Source: Gymnopus androsaceus JB14 (taxonomy: Eukaryota > Basidiomycota > Agaricomycetes > Agaricales > Omphalotaceae). Taken from it: a stretch of DNA of 64,000 nt. Within the stretch, counting starts at the first letter, position 1; each line of letters starts with the position of its first letter. Below are positions 1-11,619 of this stretch, piece by piece. Location of the stretch: assembly GCA_009733575.1 (NCBI GenBank), contig ML769385.1:733188-797187 (forward strand). The letters are read 5' to 3'. Made by a program: the position numbers and the translations under genes. Below the pieces are notes generated by a model that was not told where the DNA came from, did not search any database, and saw only the letters and a list, made by a program, of their open reading frames with translations.

Positions 1-982
1 TGCATACTATCATTCACTAGAGATACATCGTAGTCGGACATGAGCCTTGATTTTGGGTCAGTCGAAAGCTTAGAATAAAGAGATTCGCTCTCGTACAGTC
101 GCATAACGTCAGTTTCGATTCTACGTTTGCTTTGGCCTGCGTAGATAACAGAAGGATGTTAGTTTGAAAGCATTTAGGCTATAACAAAACTTATCATATC
201 GAGAATTGAACGGAGGGGACAGCAGTAAATCTGAGTGGTAGAAGGTAGTTAAGGATAAGAAAGGCGCCCTTAAATAGACCTCGGTTCCGTGTGCCGACAA
301 ATGTTTCTTTCCCGCACCAGGCGGAATTCCGCCATGTTTTCATTGATAACTACTCAAAAATACGAATATTCCTCGAAAATGCACAAAATATCATCGTCTG
401 AACAAGGATATGGTCGTGCTCCACCTCCGCTACTAGTCAGACTATGGCCGGAACCTTCATGGCCTAGTCCCCCAGTAACTGCTCTCCACCCCAAGTTAAC
501 GGCTGTCAGGTATATCGATGAATTTCCGGGCTACCAGGGAATGAGAAGGAGCTTACCGATCCAGAGAAGCCCAAACCCGATTATCAGTGCCATCTCTTCT
601 TGCATCTCACTCATAAGGTATCCAGGTCCTTCTCCATGTCCTTCTCCACGCCGATGGTTCATGGCAATTCTATAAGATATTATGTGCCTGTTCGTCCTGA
701 TTTTTTAGTTCCGTCACTTACAAGAGCATGAAAGCTGATACTCCAAGGATAGCCACAGAGGTCTGGGTTAGATGCAAAGCATCTGTACGGAATAAGTCTT
801 GAGCGAAGCTACATAACGCATACGAGACCCACATTGCGAATTCAACAGTTTTGTTGCCAGATGCCCAAGGACAAGAGCAATACCAACTAGGGAAACAAGT
901 TCAATCGATTTCCAGCGACAGGCGCAAGTTATCACTCACTACAGACCGTCGAACGGATAGGATGATCACGAAATAAGGGCAT
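1..982 (-). CDS. MARVEL-like four-helix membrane protein A (partial, runs off left edge)
   Basis: Multi-exon minus-strand gene, unrecognised beyond its fold class. I start it at the ATG of 982 (MPLFRDHPIRS), followed after a GT-AG intron by a first membrane helix (GIALVLGHLATKLL). Next come a second helix (TSVAILGVSAFMLLIA), a Gly/Glu-rich loop and a third helix (MALIIGFGLLWIAV). A Gly/Ser-rich loop and a weaker fourth hydrophobic stretch near 200-240 precede a charged tail exon at 1-136 (RRIETDVMRLYESESLYSK) that continues beyond the window. Helix order and the short N terminus match the two genes upstream, which are better MARVEL candidates. MARVEL proteins sit in membranes and shape membrane domains; the role here is unknown. 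The join between helices 1 and 2 is uncertain: a 41 nt intron (donor GTATGC) or a one-base frame break both fit. Confidence 0.6.
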
Positions 983-1233
983 ATTTAGAGGATAGATGGG
1001 GGGATAATTGTCCTATTATTGCGCTAAACAATGAGGCAGAGCATTCCACACGACACGACTATAACGCGAGGCATCCACGATTTTTGATCAACGGCTAACG
1101 AAATGAAAGGTTATTTCCCCAACACATGTCAAACTTCATACAGACAATGGTTAAAAACGAGCATGCATTGGTAAAATCTATAATAGATATGTCAAAACTA
1201 GATGAAGCAGTCGTGTAAAATGTCCATGGATAA

Positions 1234-2330
1234 TCAAACGGGAATCTGTGTAACGGTTGGGCCGTTTGCAGATGGTTGAATCACAATCGATTGACCGGGC
1301 TGCTGAGCACCAGGCTGAACGTATCCATATGGAGCGTATCCCTGATAGTAAGGGAATTGTACCATCGGTTGTGTCGTCCTGTTGTAATATCCCGGAAATT
1401 CGCCATACCAGCCAAGTTCTGTCGATATCGAGTGAGAATCAGTGTGAAGATGCATAAGCCAAGTTCTATTACCTTGGACAGGCTCATTCCAAATGTTCCA
1501 TCGCCCGAATCTCTGCGCTTGAGTTATAAGCTGCAAGAGAATGATGAATGCAAAAGAGCAGAGTACGAAAAACCATCCAGCTCATAGCCTGTAAGAGATA
1601 TCATCCATGAGCTTGTTGTATGCATGCAACAGAAATAATATCATCCCTGGATGACCTTCATTTCATAGCAGTATGATCGACCGGATACTAAAGCACAGAT
1701 ATTAGACGCGATGGGAATGGGCAAGTAGATGGATCAAAGCTCACTGCTTCCATTTTTTGTTGCCGTACGCTGGCCACCAAGGGCATCACACTGAATACTT
1801 CCAATAATATCACTGAAGCGAGAGAAATATCGGAATATGAGCGGAGACTGAACGGTTTTGAACTGACGTGGACCATGACCCCATCGCCAGCCAAATTGCC
1901 CACAGCACAAACAGGACTATAGCTTCAATTCGCGGTTGAGACCATTGTAACCTGTTCAAAGATGTGATCAGGAAATATCTGGACAGAGGGCATCTCGCAC
2001 GTTGACAGTAAGATGAAGAGCGTGAGTGACGGGACTACAAGCGCAAAAATCGTGAAACCCGCTGTGCATTTTCAGTGCATGTCGTTGAAGATTCTCAAGG
2101 AAAACATACCATGGAGTGATGGTAGAAAGATGGCTGCAAAATGTGCAGCCAGACCCAATACTGTGCCTACGTAGTAGTTGGTTTTAGATGGATGGATGAG
2201 GGGGAACTAGAGCGGTGAAACCTGAAAGCAAACACACAGAGACTTTGCATGATCAGTGCGTCGATCCCTTGAAAGTTTGCGGCTACTCACTGAAGAAAGT
2301 AAGTCGGTAGTTGGCAAAGCGTACGGTCAT
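1234..2330 (-). CDS. MARVEL-domain membrane protein B
   Basis: Start ATG at 2330 (MTVRFANYRLTFF), stop TGA at 1234. Exons give four hydrophobic segments: TVLGLAAHFAAIFL, FALVVPSLTLFILL, IVLFVLWAIWLAMGSW and VLCSFAFIILLQLI. A Cys-containing extracellular loop lies before helix 4, and the cytosolic tail is rich in Tyr, Pro and Gln (YYQGYAPYGYVQPGAQQPG). The pattern of short N terminus, helices 2 and 3 close together and a long loop before helix 4 is that of small fungal MARVEL proteins. It is a divergent paralogue of the gene at 2641-3840, in the same orientation. Around 1568-1572 a run of five T (minus strand) puts helix 4 out of frame with the preceding exon; four T would give a continuous helix. 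Exon borders are inferred by eye. Confidence 0.65.
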
Positions 2331-2640
2331 AACTCGTAATAGTCTTTAAAGTGGATGGGTGTCGCGGGCAGGATGTAACAGAAAAAAAAGCTAATTATAA
2401 TGAAACTCGGCCCAGACGGCCAGAGTTTTGAACAGCTTTGAACCATATCAACACGTGTTCGCGCCTAGACGTCAAGCGCGCGACGCGCGCGCCGAGCAGA
2501 GGAGAACCTGCAACCAGCACATGTATATTCCACTATTTACTCTAAGTTATTTACAATGATGACAAGTACATAAAACCCAAAAACGCGTAGCAAGATAGAT
2601 AGCATCATGAACTCATATCCCATTAATTAAGTAGCAGCTA
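2331..2640. other. Spacer between MARVEL genes B and C, with CpG-rich patch
   Basis: Upstream region of gene B and downstream region of gene C. It contains a dense GC/CpG patch at about 2463-2499 with overlapping GCGCGC and ACGCG words plus one GACGTC, in otherwise AT-rich surroundings. No open reading frame of interest. ACGCG is the core of the fungal MCB cell-cycle element; whether it acts here is only a guess. Confidence 0.4.
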
Positions 2641-3840
2641 CTACCGTCTATTCGGATTCCTCATAGCTCCATTGTCAAATGACTCGGTTGTTGAATCGAG
2701 AAGAGAAGAGCCAGAGGATTGGGGCTCGTGTTTCGGTGCAGTGTATTTGTGGTTCATTTGCGATTGATAAATCTTCGCTGGATATCGTGTCGGTTCCCGT
2801 CTGTCTCGCTGGGAGTGAGATTGACCACGAGAATGGCCACGAGAATGTCCGCGGGACTGGCTTCGATGGCGTGTATGACTCCTGGAAGGTTTCTCGGTGT
2901 ATTCTGCGGCTGCGTTTCCAGTAGGGAGGATACCACTTCGAGAACGCTTGTTATGGTCTCTCCGTTTACTGTATTCGTTGAACCAAGCGCATGATGTGAC
3001 TGGTCCGTACCACATATGCTCGTCGCCCTTGCGATGTCTCCGGAGTGCAAGGAAGAATAAGCCAAACGCGAAGATGAGAACTGATAGGGGCATATAAGTA
3101 ACGCCGCAGAAGAATCACGGCAGACGACGTACGCAACGAGGCGTTGACCAATGAAAAGGCGTTAAGTACGCGGTACATTGCTTGGTACTGCTCGGTGTGG
3201 ACTGAACGGAGAGGTTAATGAATGGAAATAATCGCGGAAAAGGTCGAGCACGTACAGCTAGCAGAAGAGGCATCTAGGACTTCAGTAGAAGTGGCGGAGG
3301 CAAAACATTCAACGTCCGCGGATTGGGAATCGGATGAAGCCAAGTAAACTCCCAGTGCTGCAAGTGACGATGAGAAGATATCTCAAAGGAGAGTTTCAGG
3401 TTCCTCACCCAACCAGAAGATACCAGCTAGAGCAAGAGAGGACAGTTCCATTCTAGTTGAGATTGGGTTGCGATCACGGAAAAGGAAGCTGAAGCCCAAT
3501 CTTTGAATAGATATTAGCATCGCAGAGATAGATAAGGATGAACAGGACTTGCAAAAGAATGATAATCAAAAGACTGGCGCTACCGACGAACAGTGCGAAT
3601 GGCACAAAACGAGCTTAAGGACAAAGGTTTAAGAAGCAGCACAACTTGGGACAGGCGTTTGCTACTCACTGAGGTCTGACGAGGCCAATACTGCTTCAAA
3701 GTGACCAGCCATTGCTAGGCAGATCACGGAGAACAAAAGGGCAGCAACTATGGAAGAGAGCTTCAATGAATGAAGACAATAAATGCATAGTAAGACGTAC
3801 GATAAATTCCGCCACGGATACTGTTAAACAGAGAAGGCAT
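2641..3840 (-). CDS. MARVEL-domain membrane protein C
   Basis: Start ATG at 3840 (MPSLFNSIRGGIY), stop TAG at 2641, about seven exons with GT-AG introns of about 50 nt. Helix 1 (YLAALLFSVICLAMAGHF), helix 2 (FALFVGSASLLIIILLQVLF), a short loop (RDRNPISTRMELSS), helix 3 (LALAGIFWLALGVYLAS), a Ser/Thr-rich loop with one Cys and helix 4 (LLIFAFGLFFLALRRHRK) give the MARVEL layout. The C-terminal tail carries repeated HSRG/RSQSRG blocks, an RS-like basic region that could bind lipids or be phosphorylated. The intron between helices 2 and 3 has a non-consensus GTTCAT donor but keeps the frame. Third of three same-strand MARVEL-like genes, so an old local duplication is likely. Confidence 0.7.
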
Positions 3841-4363
3841 GCGGGATTTCTTCTTGGAGGTCAAAGGATGGGTGGAGGATTTGGAATCATTGCGTCTTAT
3901 ATCGGAGGACCTCATGATAAACCGTTAGAAATTTTTCGTACACGAGGCAAACATGAACAAGAGGGCAGTTTCGATGGAAGGTGAGCACGCTGTGCTGAAT
4001 GAACGTGAATGTATCGGTCCAAAGGGTGTCGCAAAAGGAAGAGAAGCCGGGTCAAGTAGAAATCGTCAGAGGATGGTGACAATTTGCTGCCAACCACAGC
4101 GCTAACGAAAATTTTCTTCCGCTTCAATCTATTTTGGTCGTCTACATAAGCGCCTGATCTCGATCATGATCGATTACTTTAAATAGCCGCCGGGACTTTT
4201 CTCAGTATTATATTTACTGTAGAAGACTATATATAAGCGTAGACTAATCAACGGAGGCGTCGTTTTCGTCGCTGCTCCTGGGAGAAACGCACAAGGTTTA
4301 GGAGGACACGGGCGCAGCCCTGAAATAGAACCCTGCACAACGACCACCAACTCCATGTCGTTC
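3841..4363. other. Intergenic region, nothing clear
   Basis: Lies 5' of MARVEL gene C and 3' of acetoacetyl-CoA synthetase. It holds two short minus-strand open frames (around 3912-4127 and 4174-4356) without recognisable sequence or codon structure, and an AT-rich TATATAAG word near 4229. I see no gene in it. Confidence 0.5.
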
Positions 4364-7231
4364 TCAATTTGTCAAACACTCGTTGCGAAGCACAACCCCA
4401 ATTTCCGCATAAAATTTAAGGCATTGCGGGTTCATAAGTGTAGCGGGGTTCACACTGGTGAGAGGAGCACCATTGATGATCTTCATTCAGCAATGATTAG
4501 TTAGCGATACAAGGAGATATTTAGTTGTTGAACATCAGTACCTTCTTTACAAGCACCTCGACACGTTTTCCGTTGAGAGTATAAGGGATTTCTTGTACCT
4601 GTACAATCTAATGATGCAACGTTCAAAGCAGTCACCGACATGTACTCATCACTCACCTTGCTTGGGACATGTCGAGGAGTTCGCTTTTGCCGTATCTGAG
4701 TCCGGACAGCATCTATCAAAGTAGGTGACAGTTCTTGGTCTTCGAAGAGTTTGACGAAAAGAATAACCCGTTCGTCCACACCATTGTCAATACTTTGGCC
4801 AATTGCTATACAATCCTCGATGGAATCAGCAAAGCAACTGTCAATTACTTCGTAGATTTCTGCGGAGCCAAAGCGCACTCCGCCAGGATTTCTGTGATAG
4901 GTTGAGCGGGAGATGCTTTGAGCAAAGCGGATAAACGCACAAGACTCCATCCGAACGTCCAAGCATAATGACTCCTCCGGCATTCCCTTCTTTCGATTGG
5001 GTGATGAGAACGTGATCTCCGTGGTCTAGAGAAATAGAGTTCTACATGCAGATCCCAAAGATTTGGAGATGCAACTCACACCAAACGCCATTGGATCCGG
5101 AGAAATAAGCATCCTGGAATCTCAATTGAGCGGCTTTCACTGCTTCTTCTGTACCAAATCCAGGCAAGGGCCAGAATCCGAGTGGCATACAAGGGAATGG
5201 TTTTACACAAACAAGCTCTCCTTCAATACCAGGAGGATTTACAATTCCTTGTGGATTATAAGATTCAACGGCCATTCCTAGCATGCGACATTGGATCTCT
5301 CCCCTGAAGACAGGCAGCGCGCTGTTCATTCCTATAAGAAACGTCGCGTGAGATTCAATGCCACGCGTAACGTTAGAAAGAGAACATTCCTGCGAAAAGG
5401 GAACATATGTCTGTTCCACCTGAATGAGACGTTGATATCAGTTACTAGAATCTTGAAGTTGATGGGAAGAATTTCTTCACCCGTGATAGATCCTAGCAAG
5501 ATATTCGGATGAATATGCTCGTATACATAGTCAAACAGCGGTGCTGCGAGCGGAGATCCAGTGGAATAAATGTGTCGTAAACTGTGGAGAGAATGATGTT
5601 CCCGAGGCCTATATTTTTTCTGTGTATATAGGGGGTTAGTTTACATATGTTCAGAACGGGGTAGATACATACCGAGAGCTGATCAATGTATTTGGCGCTG
5701 GTTCCAAATATTGTAATCTCTAATTGGTCTACAAGATTCCACAGGAATGCTGGATCCCGCAAAGGGGAACCATCTAGGGTAAAATGTTATGAGAAAGCAG
5801 TCCGACAAAACCATCAAACAGCTTACCGTATAACACCAGGGTACAGCCCGAGGCCAAACCACTGACAAGAAAATTCCACATCATCCATCCGCTGTGAAGA
5901 GCGGCATTAGAAAGGGTTCGCCGGACATGACGGCGGAAATAATACGGACGTTGTAGTGTAATAAAAAAACACATCATCCGATTGAAGGTCGGCGCAGATG
6001 GAAAGCTCCTTTCGAGATTGTAGAAGCATACCACCTGCTCTGTGTACTATTGGTCTGGAGATACGATTATTAGCGCCAAGCGGAAAGTAGCATGAGAATA
6101 CCTACTTTGGGCGACCTAGATGATAGGCATTCGATCCATGCTCGAAGTAAAGTAAAAAATAGAGTACTCACCTGTGGTACCTGAACTAAAAAGAATCCAT
6201 AAAGGGTCGTTGAAAGACCCGCGGTGCCAGTTTATTTCGCCTTCTTCAGAGCGTCCAAGCTTTGTGTCCTGGCCTTGGCGTACAAACGCGTCCCAATCGA
6301 TCCAATCACTCTCCCATCCAGCTCGTTCGGTTCCCTGAAGGCCAGTGGTTACGACAACAATCTTTGGCTTGGTTGGAACTACTTTATTCAGCCCAGATAA
6401 GAGAGACTTTAATTTGGAGGTATGGTTGTGCACTTTGGCGTTGTATCTGAAAGTAATCAGTATTTGAAGCAATTGGTGGGATAATACACATACACCACAG
6501 CATCTACACTGAAAATAAATTTGGGCTGTACTTGTTCGAACCTGATAGGAAAAAAAGGTAAGGTTGAGATTAGGTATGCCAAGGGCCAAGGCTTACCGTT
6601 CTAGAACACCTTCTGGTCCAAAATCGGAGGAAGTGCTGCACCATATACCTCCGACAGCTATTGATGCAAGGAAGACGGCTGTATTTTCGATGCAGTTCGA
6701 CGAATAGCTTCCAACGCGATCCCCAGGCCTGACACCATGATGCAGCATAGCAGATACCAGATCAGCTACTAAAGTATACAATTCGGCATAGGTGCAACGT
6801 TTCAGAGGAGTGGAGTATTCTGAGGTAGGTTCCGCTGTCGATGGAAGAGAGAGTTCAGTTTCGCGCACTTAACAAGAGATACTCATGAACTGAGTACTGT
6901 CTTACTGACTGGCTTGTACGAGCGCAATTTTTTCTGAAGATCGGTGCTGTAACATGTTTTCAGCAAAATTCAGCCTTGCTTCATCAAACCAAGCGACATT
7001 TTCGTTTGGTTTAGCATTACTGTCGACGACATGGTCTCCCTTTGAGCCGATGATACCAGTTTCGTTCCACACAGCATCCCAGAACTGGTCGATGGATGCA
7101 GTAGACCAGTGGTAAAGGTCGGAATAAGAGGCTAATGAGAGTCCATATTTTGCATTGATCCGATTGAGAAAGCGATGAGTTGCAGTGCTTGAGCTGGAAG
7201 GCAGGTATAATGGGGAAGCCAAGGTAGACAT
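4364..7231 (-). CDS. Acetoacetyl-CoA synthetase
   Basis: Adenylate-forming enzyme that activates acetoacetate to acetoacetyl-CoA with ATP, normally cytosolic, feeding sterol and lipid synthesis. The N-terminal family block is clear (FWDAVWNETGI, then WFDEARLNFAENML). The AMP-binding fold includes the glycine loop WILFSSGTTG, GWMMWNFLVSGLASG, the GELVCVKPFPCMPLGFWP segment and NPGGVRFGSAEIY. The end reads PYTLNGKRVEV, then, after the last intron, KKIINGAP and NPATLMNP, as in the family. Start taken at the ATG of 7231 because the frame is closed just upstream and the product then begins like family members. Stop TGA at 4364. At least nine exons. It is divergently arranged with the small gene starting at 7644. 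Confidence 0.92.
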
Positions 7232-7643
7232 TGGAGAGATAGAAGACTTGGCGATAGTTGTTGGAGTGCTTCTTGTTCGGCCGCGTAATGCCAAGGATGG
7301 GCACCCGAGAAGTGAATTCAAGACTTATAGACAGCGAAAGAGAGATCGTGCTATTCAGGAAATATAGAGAATCGTTCGAGAATTATTTGCAGAAGAAAAG
7401 GGAATCCAGGAGACGACTCAATTGAGGGAAGAGTAACAAGTCACCGGAGCACGTGACAATAATCCCGAAATCCGAGTCATGATCATCAGTTGCTTATCTT
7501 TTTAACGCCGAATTGATCACACAATAAAAGAGCACACGTTCGAAGACCACTCAGGTTCTATAAAGCCGAATACAGCCTTAAACGCCTCTTGCTCTTTCCC
7601 ACTACCTCGGCCTACTTCATCTCCCCAATTTTTCTACTCGCAA
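7232..7643. promoter_or_regulatory. Divergent promoter region, AACS and orphan gene
   Basis: A 412 bp spacer between two head-to-head genes. It has a CACGTG E-box at about 7449-7454, a TGATCA pair and CT-rich tracts close to the right-hand start codon. No open frame worth calling. Confidence 0.4.
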
Positions 7644-8365
7644 ATGCTTCCCCAAAATTCTCCACGCGAAGAGTTGGTCGAGCGGATTTTTCCAGGCCAT
7701 TCGCCTGAAGCTGGTAAGTAAATTTGCCCCTCACCAACTTGAAACCTACATCTCATCGTTCCCTAGTTGCGTTCTCTCACATCGAGTCGTGAGTGGTTAT
7801 TGTGATAGTGGTATTATTTGCCACTCATTCGAGGAATTCATCTAGCAATTCTCATGACTGGAGCATTCACGACGTTGACGAAGCCCTGGTAGCATTGTAT
7901 GCGTCCTACACCGCCCTAAACCGCTATCTCATCGGGCATAATCTTTTCATACTGCCTTCCCGAGTTTCAGAGCTTGAGAGTGTCTTGTACGTGAGATATC
8001 TTACTGCTTCTAGCTTGATACTGATCTACTTGCAGAAGAAGATATGCTTATGATAGGTAAATAAAACCTTTGACATGTGTCGGCCGCGGATTCTAACGAT
8101 GCTATTAGCATTCATTCAAACTTGTCCCAATGCCGTTCTACATTAAAGACTGGGGGCTATTCTAGAGTGCGCCTTTATCTTTTCCCTTTTCGTGGCGGTT
8201 AATCAATGTGTGCCTTAGGTTTGCCATCTTGCTGAGAACTCGATTCGCGCTGTTCTGAAAACTGGCGACAATGCTTCGATCCTTCTTTCACTGCACCGCC
8301 GTCCTTCTAACGCCAACAACCACGAACGAAATGATTGTCCGACGCAGAGAATCAAGACAAATTGA
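7644..8365 (+). CDS. Small orphan protein
   Basis: Not recognised. Reading from ATG 7644 (MLPQNSPREELVERIFPG), good GT-AG introns link six exons: gtaagt at the first donor, gtgagt at the second, then gtacgt, gtaaat and gtgcgc. The frame stays open to TGA at 8363-8365, giving about 157 residues. The product is soluble, with a helical middle (DVDEALVALYASYTALNRYL) and a polar C-terminal half. There are no membrane segments, signal peptide or metal motifs. The consistent phasing of five introns is the main evidence that it is real. It shares a promoter region with acetoacetyl-CoA synthetase; function unknown. Confidence 0.55.
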
Positions 8366-8677
8366 TACTTACGACTTACGCGTCCCGCTCTTTCTTGATA
8401 TTTCATGGGTTTTCTTGCTGTCGCCACCTCATCATCATTTGTAAACTCCCCCCCAGCCCAATCGCTACTTATTCTCAGTATGTAAATAGTTAGTTCCTGT
8501 AACCTTGTACCTGCCTTGTACTATAACTTGTGTACTTCGCGATTTCTCTTCCTCGCGTGTTTTTGGCGCGTGACATTGTACGAACGTGCGTGTGACCGTG
8601 GCTTGGGCTTGCGGCCCGTTATTCCGTTGCCAATTGCGGCGTTCTGCCAGTTGACTCTTGACTTGAACGTATGTAGG
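8366..8677. other. Intergenic region
   Basis: 3' flank of the orphan gene and promoter of the endopolyphosphatase. It contains a run of eight C near 8449-8456 and pyrimidine-rich stretches. No gene seen. Confidence 0.4.
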
Positions 8678-11230
8678 ATGCTGGCCGCCTTTCTTTGCAC
8701 TCTAGCTCTACTCGCCTCTCAATCCCAATCAACACCAGTCCAAAAGGTGCTCGAAATTCCGACGCCAGAGGCCAGCACGTAGCTTTCTTCTCATTCCCTC
8801 GGTTCCAATCTAATAAAAATGCACTATAGAACCGAGGCCACTTCATGGGCGCTTTCTCCATATAACAGATCTTCATCCTGATCCATTCTATGTCCCTGGT
8901 ACCTCTACCGCTAGAGCATGCCATAGAAAAATACCCAAGAAAAAGAAGAACCGTGCTGGTTACTACGGCACACCTTATGCGTTCGTTCCCCGCAAGTTCT
9001 GCAGTCGAATCCTCACTCATATCGGTCACAGGGAATGTGACTCTCCTCTACGGCTGACAAACTACACTTTGGACTTTTTAGAGAAGAATTGGGCCGGAGA
9101 AATTGACTTTGTAGTTTGTGCGTGTTGTATTACCTTCCGTTTGCGCTCATTACTAAACGATAAGCAGGGACAGGGGATAATGCACGGTAGGTATTGAATG
9201 TCTGCTGTTCGATTTAGCTACTCAGGCCTCGATCCAAACAGACACGACGATGACAACAAGCTTCCCCGAACACCGAAAGAGATATATGATCTGAACCGTG
9301 CCGTAGCGAAGAAGATGAATAGTGTTTTCGCGAGTAAAGGCATTCCGGTCATACCAAGTCTTGGTGAGCACAGTTCTGATCCTGTCTCGATGCCGCTGCT
9401 TATGAGTGTTTGCAAGGAAACAACGATATATGGCGTTAGTAGTTCATCTCTGTATACCGTTCATTCTCCGTACTTGATCATCTATTTCTAGCTCATGTGC
9501 GGACGGACTTTTTACCTTGCATATACCTAATTCTGACAAACGTGTCGTTCAGAACATTCTTACCCCAGGTGATCATCTTGCTGCATTTCGCGCAAGTTGT
9601 ACTAATATATCACTCTCAGGTCCTAATGGCATAACAAATGAATTCTCCTTGTAGGTGCCTTCTTTGGGTTTGCTTCCTTATACTAACCGTATTTAGGATA
9701 TGGCAGTCATTTATTCCATTCCAGTATCATCAAGTCTTTCAAAGAGGGGCCTATTATGCAGTTGAGGTAGTGCCAAATGCACTTGCTGTGATAAGTCTCA
9801 ATACGCTTTATTTCTATGATTCCAATAAAGGTGTGTATGTTGCGATTTCCAAAGACTGTTCTGATTTTCTCTCCAGCTGTCGGTGGTTGCAGTTTCAATG
9901 AACCTGACGACCCCGGAAACCTTGAACTTGACTGGCTTGAAGTCCAGCTCAAGATTTTCCGAGACCGCGGTATGCAGGTAAGTACTTCCGAATATGGGGT
10001 GCAACTTGTGGCTCATCTTTGTAGGTTTGGCTGACGGGTATGTTCATGCCCCTGGCTACCATCGGACCATTGATGTTTTTCCAGGTCATGTCCCGCCTTC
10101 AAGTTCGAATTATTTCCCTGAATGTGTAGGTGTTGCTGTAGTGGGAAATGTGCATCTCCTAAAAGTCGCGTCTTTAGTATGTGCGATATGCCGATCTGGC
10201 GTTGAAGTTTCAGGATACGGGTTTGTTTTATATTCGGCTTACTTGCTGTTTGACTGCTCTAATGGCTTCAAGCAGTCGTCGGACATCTGTATGGAGTAGG
10301 TTTCTTTCCTTGGCCTGCTTAAAGCCCTTCTGACCCACAGTTTCGAACAGCATATGAACGCAGATCATGTACGTCTGTCTCTTTCTACAGTTGATCAAGA
10401 TTCTGGTGGAATGACTGATGAGGTCCCTAGTTTTTCTATGTTGAAGCGGCGGATCTAGAGTTGGACAAGGACAGCCCAGTCAATGCCTTGAAGAAGGGCA
10501 GAGATCTTTATAAGTCACTCCTGCAAGAATTTGCTCTGCTTCCGAAATCCAAAAAGATTGATCTCGACGAGTATGCGATCATCAATGTGGGCCCTTCCGT
10601 CGTGCCGAATCCTCTCCCCACGTTCCGAATCTTCACTTATAACATCACGGGAGTTGATGATGCAGTGGTCGACGGCAGTCCAGTTCAGCAGATGGATACA
10701 CCGAAAGAGCGCTTGCCCAAGGGAAGCAAAGCGTCTCAATGTGAAGAAGAGCGGTATCGGGACACTTGGAAATGTAAACTAGAATTCAACCCGCCGTCAG
10801 ACCCGAATGCTCCTTCCCGTTCCTCGAAACTTTGGACTCCGTTGGGGTATGCTCAGGTAAGGTTGATGATGTCTCATCATTCTGTTAATTAAAACATTCC
10901 ACTCGACAACAGTATTTTATTCCGAAGCTCGAGGATGCCGATAAAGCAAATCATCCGCGTTTCAAACTTGAATACACGACATTTCCCGCTGCGATGCTTC
11001 GGCCTGCCAAAGGGCAGAATGAGACGGAGTTTCGATATCCCATCCCTCTCAAAAATCTGCCCAAATCGATACGGAAAGGAGAAGTGAAGAACAAGTATTT
11101 TCCGTATGAAATGAAGGATTTGACTGTAGGTTCTTGGATGGATTTGGCGAGAAAATTGGGTGACATGTCGTCCTCCAACTCGACCCATCTCCGGAAAAAA
11201 TTTCGGCAATTCATGTATCTCGAACTGTAA
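8678..11230 (+). CDS. PPN1: Endopolyphosphatase (metallophosphoesterase, Ppn1-like)
   Basis: Vacuolar enzyme that cleaves inorganic polyphosphate internally. Eighteen exons, some only 6-20 codons, can be chained in frame from ATG 8678 to TAA 11228-11230. Metallophosphoesterase signatures appear in order: DLHPDPFY, CHRKIPKKKKNRAGYYGTP, VWTGDNARHD, GNNDIWPHN, GHVPPS and GHMNADHFFY. The first exon encodes a hydrophobic N terminus (MLAAFLCTLALLASQSQS), a signal peptide or signal anchor, which suits delivery to the vacuole. The C-terminal part (YFIPKLED through QFMYLEL) matches family length. No frame breaks were met in any exon. Start chosen because it begins the hydrophobic leader directly. Confidence 0.93.
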
Positions 11231-11619
11231 CTGTAGCAGATTCTATGAAGTTTGAAGTTTGACCCTTTTTTGGCACTAAGGAGTTAATAAATTATTTAAA
11301 TAAAATAATAATGACACGACACGTGAGAATGCTTTGCCTCTATTTGCAAAGATAGCACCGCATTTTCGTCGTCGACCTCTCTTAAGTGTTTCCAAGACGA
11401 CAACTAAGTATACTGTCTTTGATCTGGTTACCAGCGAAATTCCGTTAAACCCTCGAGTCGACCCGTATCTCTAATCGGCCGGTGCCAGTTAGCGTTCTCT
11501 GGAACGTTTGGATTCTTTTTCTATCTCTTCTCTTTCCACCACCAAGTCCCTCCTTTTTCCTGCTCAGCTTTGCCCATCTTCGGCTGGTCCGTTCCAATAA
11601 ACCTTTCGTTAATTCCAAC
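11231..11619. other. Intergenic region, RFX gene promoter
   Basis: AT-rich terminator-like stretch right after the endopolyphosphatase stop (about 11285-11312), a CACGTG E-box at about 11319-11324, and CT-rich tracts leading into the RFX start codon. No open frame that I support. Confidence 0.4.

Noticed and set aside
289..675. Plus-strand open frame of 128 codons
   Set aside because: It lies opposite the exons of MARVEL-like gene A, whose frames and splice sites read as membrane helices; the plus-strand product has no such features.
3480..3540. Apparent frame change in MARVEL gene C between helices 2 and 3
   Set aside because: A 55 nt intron (GTTCAT...CTTCAG, with a GCTAATA branch-like word) gives a continuous VLFLFRDRNPIS loop, as expected for the family.
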